From the NCBI GenBank assembly GCA_002163005.1, contig MAAF01000120.1, positions 1 to 64,000 of the forward strand: DNA of 64,000 bases. The letters run 5' to 3'. Numbering within the stretch: the stretch's first letter is position 1; every line of letters begins with the position of its first letter. Below the pieces are notes generated by a model. The model was not told the origin of the DNA and did not search any database. It was given only the letters and a program-made list of their open reading frames with translations. The stretch is from Colwellia psychrerythraea. Lineage in GTDB: Bacteria; Pseudomonadota; Gammaproteobacteria; Enterobacterales; Alteromonadaceae. Shown in pieces: positions 62,642 to 64,000 of the stretch. The position numbers and the translations under genes were made by a program.

Positions 62642-64000
62642 ATGTCAGCTTCTAGAGAGCATTTTAGCTCACGCATTGGCTTTATTTTAGCCGCCGCAGG
62701 TTCTGCAGTAGGTATTGGTAATTTAGTGGGTTTTCCGGTAAATGCCGCTAAAAATGGTGGCGGTGCATTTTTGTTAATGTACGCATTATTTGTTTTTCTT
62801 ATTTGTTTGCCTGTGATGATTGCTGAAATGGCTGTTGGACGTAATACGGCCAAAGAGCCTGTTGGCGCATTCAAAACATTGAGTAAAGGCAGTCAATTAT
62901 GGGGCGCCGCTGGCTTTTTAGGGGTATTAACTCCCTTTATGATTGCTGTTTTTTATATGGTGATCACCGTTTGGATTTTTGGTTATATTGCTTTAACGGT
63001 AACAGGGCATTTAGACTATCTAGCAAGTGATGTAGGTTTTGGCGAATTTATTAACAGTCCTTACTTATACATTGCTTTAATAGCTGTTGCCAGTATTGTC
63101 AGTTTTATTTTGGCGGCAGGGGTAAAAGATGGTATCGAAAAGGCTGCTAAAATATTAATGCCATCCTTGCTAGTTATGCTGATTATAATGGTTTTATTTG
63201 TTTTATCTCTTGATAATGCCATGGCTGGGGTCACCTTTTTCTTAGTCCCTGATATTAATAAAATATCGCCAAGCGTTGTTAACGGTGCTTTGTCACAAGC
63301 CTTTTTCTCACTCTCTTTGGGCATGGGGATATTACTAACCTATGGCTCATATATAAATAAACAAACCAATATCCCTAATTCCGCTAAATTAGTGGCCATA
63401 ACGGATACCAGCGTAGCATTTATTGCGGGTTTGATGATTCTACCGGCGGTATTTTCATTTAATCCTGAAGTTAATCCAAGTGAGCTAAGTGATAGCTCAG
63501 TGTCATTGATTTTTACCTTTCTGCCTAAAATATTTTTAGCACTACAAACCTCATTAGGTTATGTTGGCGCTAGTGCCGTGGCTGCATTCTTTTTCTTATT
63601 AGTCTTTTTTGCCGCTATTACTTCGCTAGTCTCCATTATTGAAGTACCCGTCTCATATTTAGTGACAGAGAAAAAGCACAGTCGTAAAAAAGCATTAGGT
63701 TACTTAACGGTTACTGCTGGTGTATTAACTTTATTTGCTACTGCATCTTTTGGCATGGTGCCATTTTTTACTGAGTTTACCTGGTATGCTGGTGGCACTA
63801 AGTCATTATTTGATGTTATATATGATGTTTTTTACGATACAATTTTACCGCTTAATGGTTTTTTACTGTGTATTTTTGTTAGTTACCGTTGGAAGAAAAA
63901 ACAATTATCTGAAGAATTAAGTATCGGCAATGAAAACTACAAAGGTTCATGGGTAGAAAAATATATTAACTTTTCATTAGGTACTTTTATCCCTGTTATT
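62642..64000 (+). CDS. Sodium-dependent transporter of the neurotransmitter:sodium symporter (SNF) family, truncated by window end
   Basis: MSASREHFSSRIGFILAAAGSAVGIGNLVGFPVNAAKNGGGAFLLMYALFVFLICLPVMIAEMAVGRNTAKEPVGAF...; open to window end. Confidence 0.92.
   Translation, partial: MSASREHFSSRIGFILAAAGSAVGIGNLVGFPVNAAKNGGGAFLLMYALFVFLICLPVMIAEMAVGRNTAKEPVGAFKTLSKGSQLWGAAGFLGVLTPFMIAVFYMVITVWIFGYIALTVTGHLDYLASDVGFGEFINSPYLYIALIAVASIVSFILAAGVKDGIEKAAKILMPSLLVMLIIMVLFVLSLDNAMAGVTFFLVPDINKISPSVVNGALSQAFFSLSLGMGILLTYGSYINKQTNIPNSAKLVAITDTSVAFIAGLMILPAVFSFNPEVNPSELSDSSVSLIFTFLPKIFLALQTSLGYVGASAVAAFFFLLVFFAAITSLVSIIEVPVSYLVTEKKHSRKKALGYLTVTAGVLTLFATASFGMVPFFTEFTWYAGGTKSLFDVIYDVFYDTILPLNGFLLCIFVSYRWKKKQLSEELSIGNENYKGSWVEKYINFSLGTFIPVI

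Noticed and set aside
62626-63324. Minus-strand ORFs of 82 and 87 aa
   Set aside because: Antisense to the clear SNF-family transporter reading frame that runs off the window end

Overview
This 64 kb window looks like a marine gammaproteobacterial chromosome of Colwellia/Alteromonadales type; that assignment is inferred from gene content and AT-rich coding, with no database search. Conserved core loci are two tandem type IV pilins, rplM-rpsI, petABC, sspAB, the dolP-diaA-yraN-lpoA / rsmI locus, rnpB, a phosphatase/TonB-receptor cluster, a sigma54-type two-component system next to a MacB-like exporter, a GAF-GGDEF-EAL protein, putA with an Lrp-type regulator, an HDOD protein and an SNF-family transporter that runs off the right edge. 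The main accessory feature is an island array at the 3' end of the RNase P RNA gene (rnpB). Four copies of the rnpB 3' terminus (att-like, about 13270, 30392, 33069 and 36851) delimit three consecutive units of 17.1, 2.7 and 3.8 kb. The first three copies share about 250 bp of element left end, including a hairpin that replaces the rnpB terminator; the fourth keeps what looks like the original rnpB end and terminator. Unit 1 carries a full SUF Fe-S cluster operon, and integrase remnants lie at both of its ends. Units 2 and 3 have no recombinase: unit 2 holds one flavin monooxygenase gene, unit 3 a LuxR-type regulator, an agmatinase-like gene and a permease. The window also contains a MITE-like family of about 265 bp (two full relatives, one hybrid, one 55 bp deletion derivative), a probable sigma54 promoter before the exporter operon, and a duplicated MarR operator. 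All family calls come from reading sequence motifs; no search was run.
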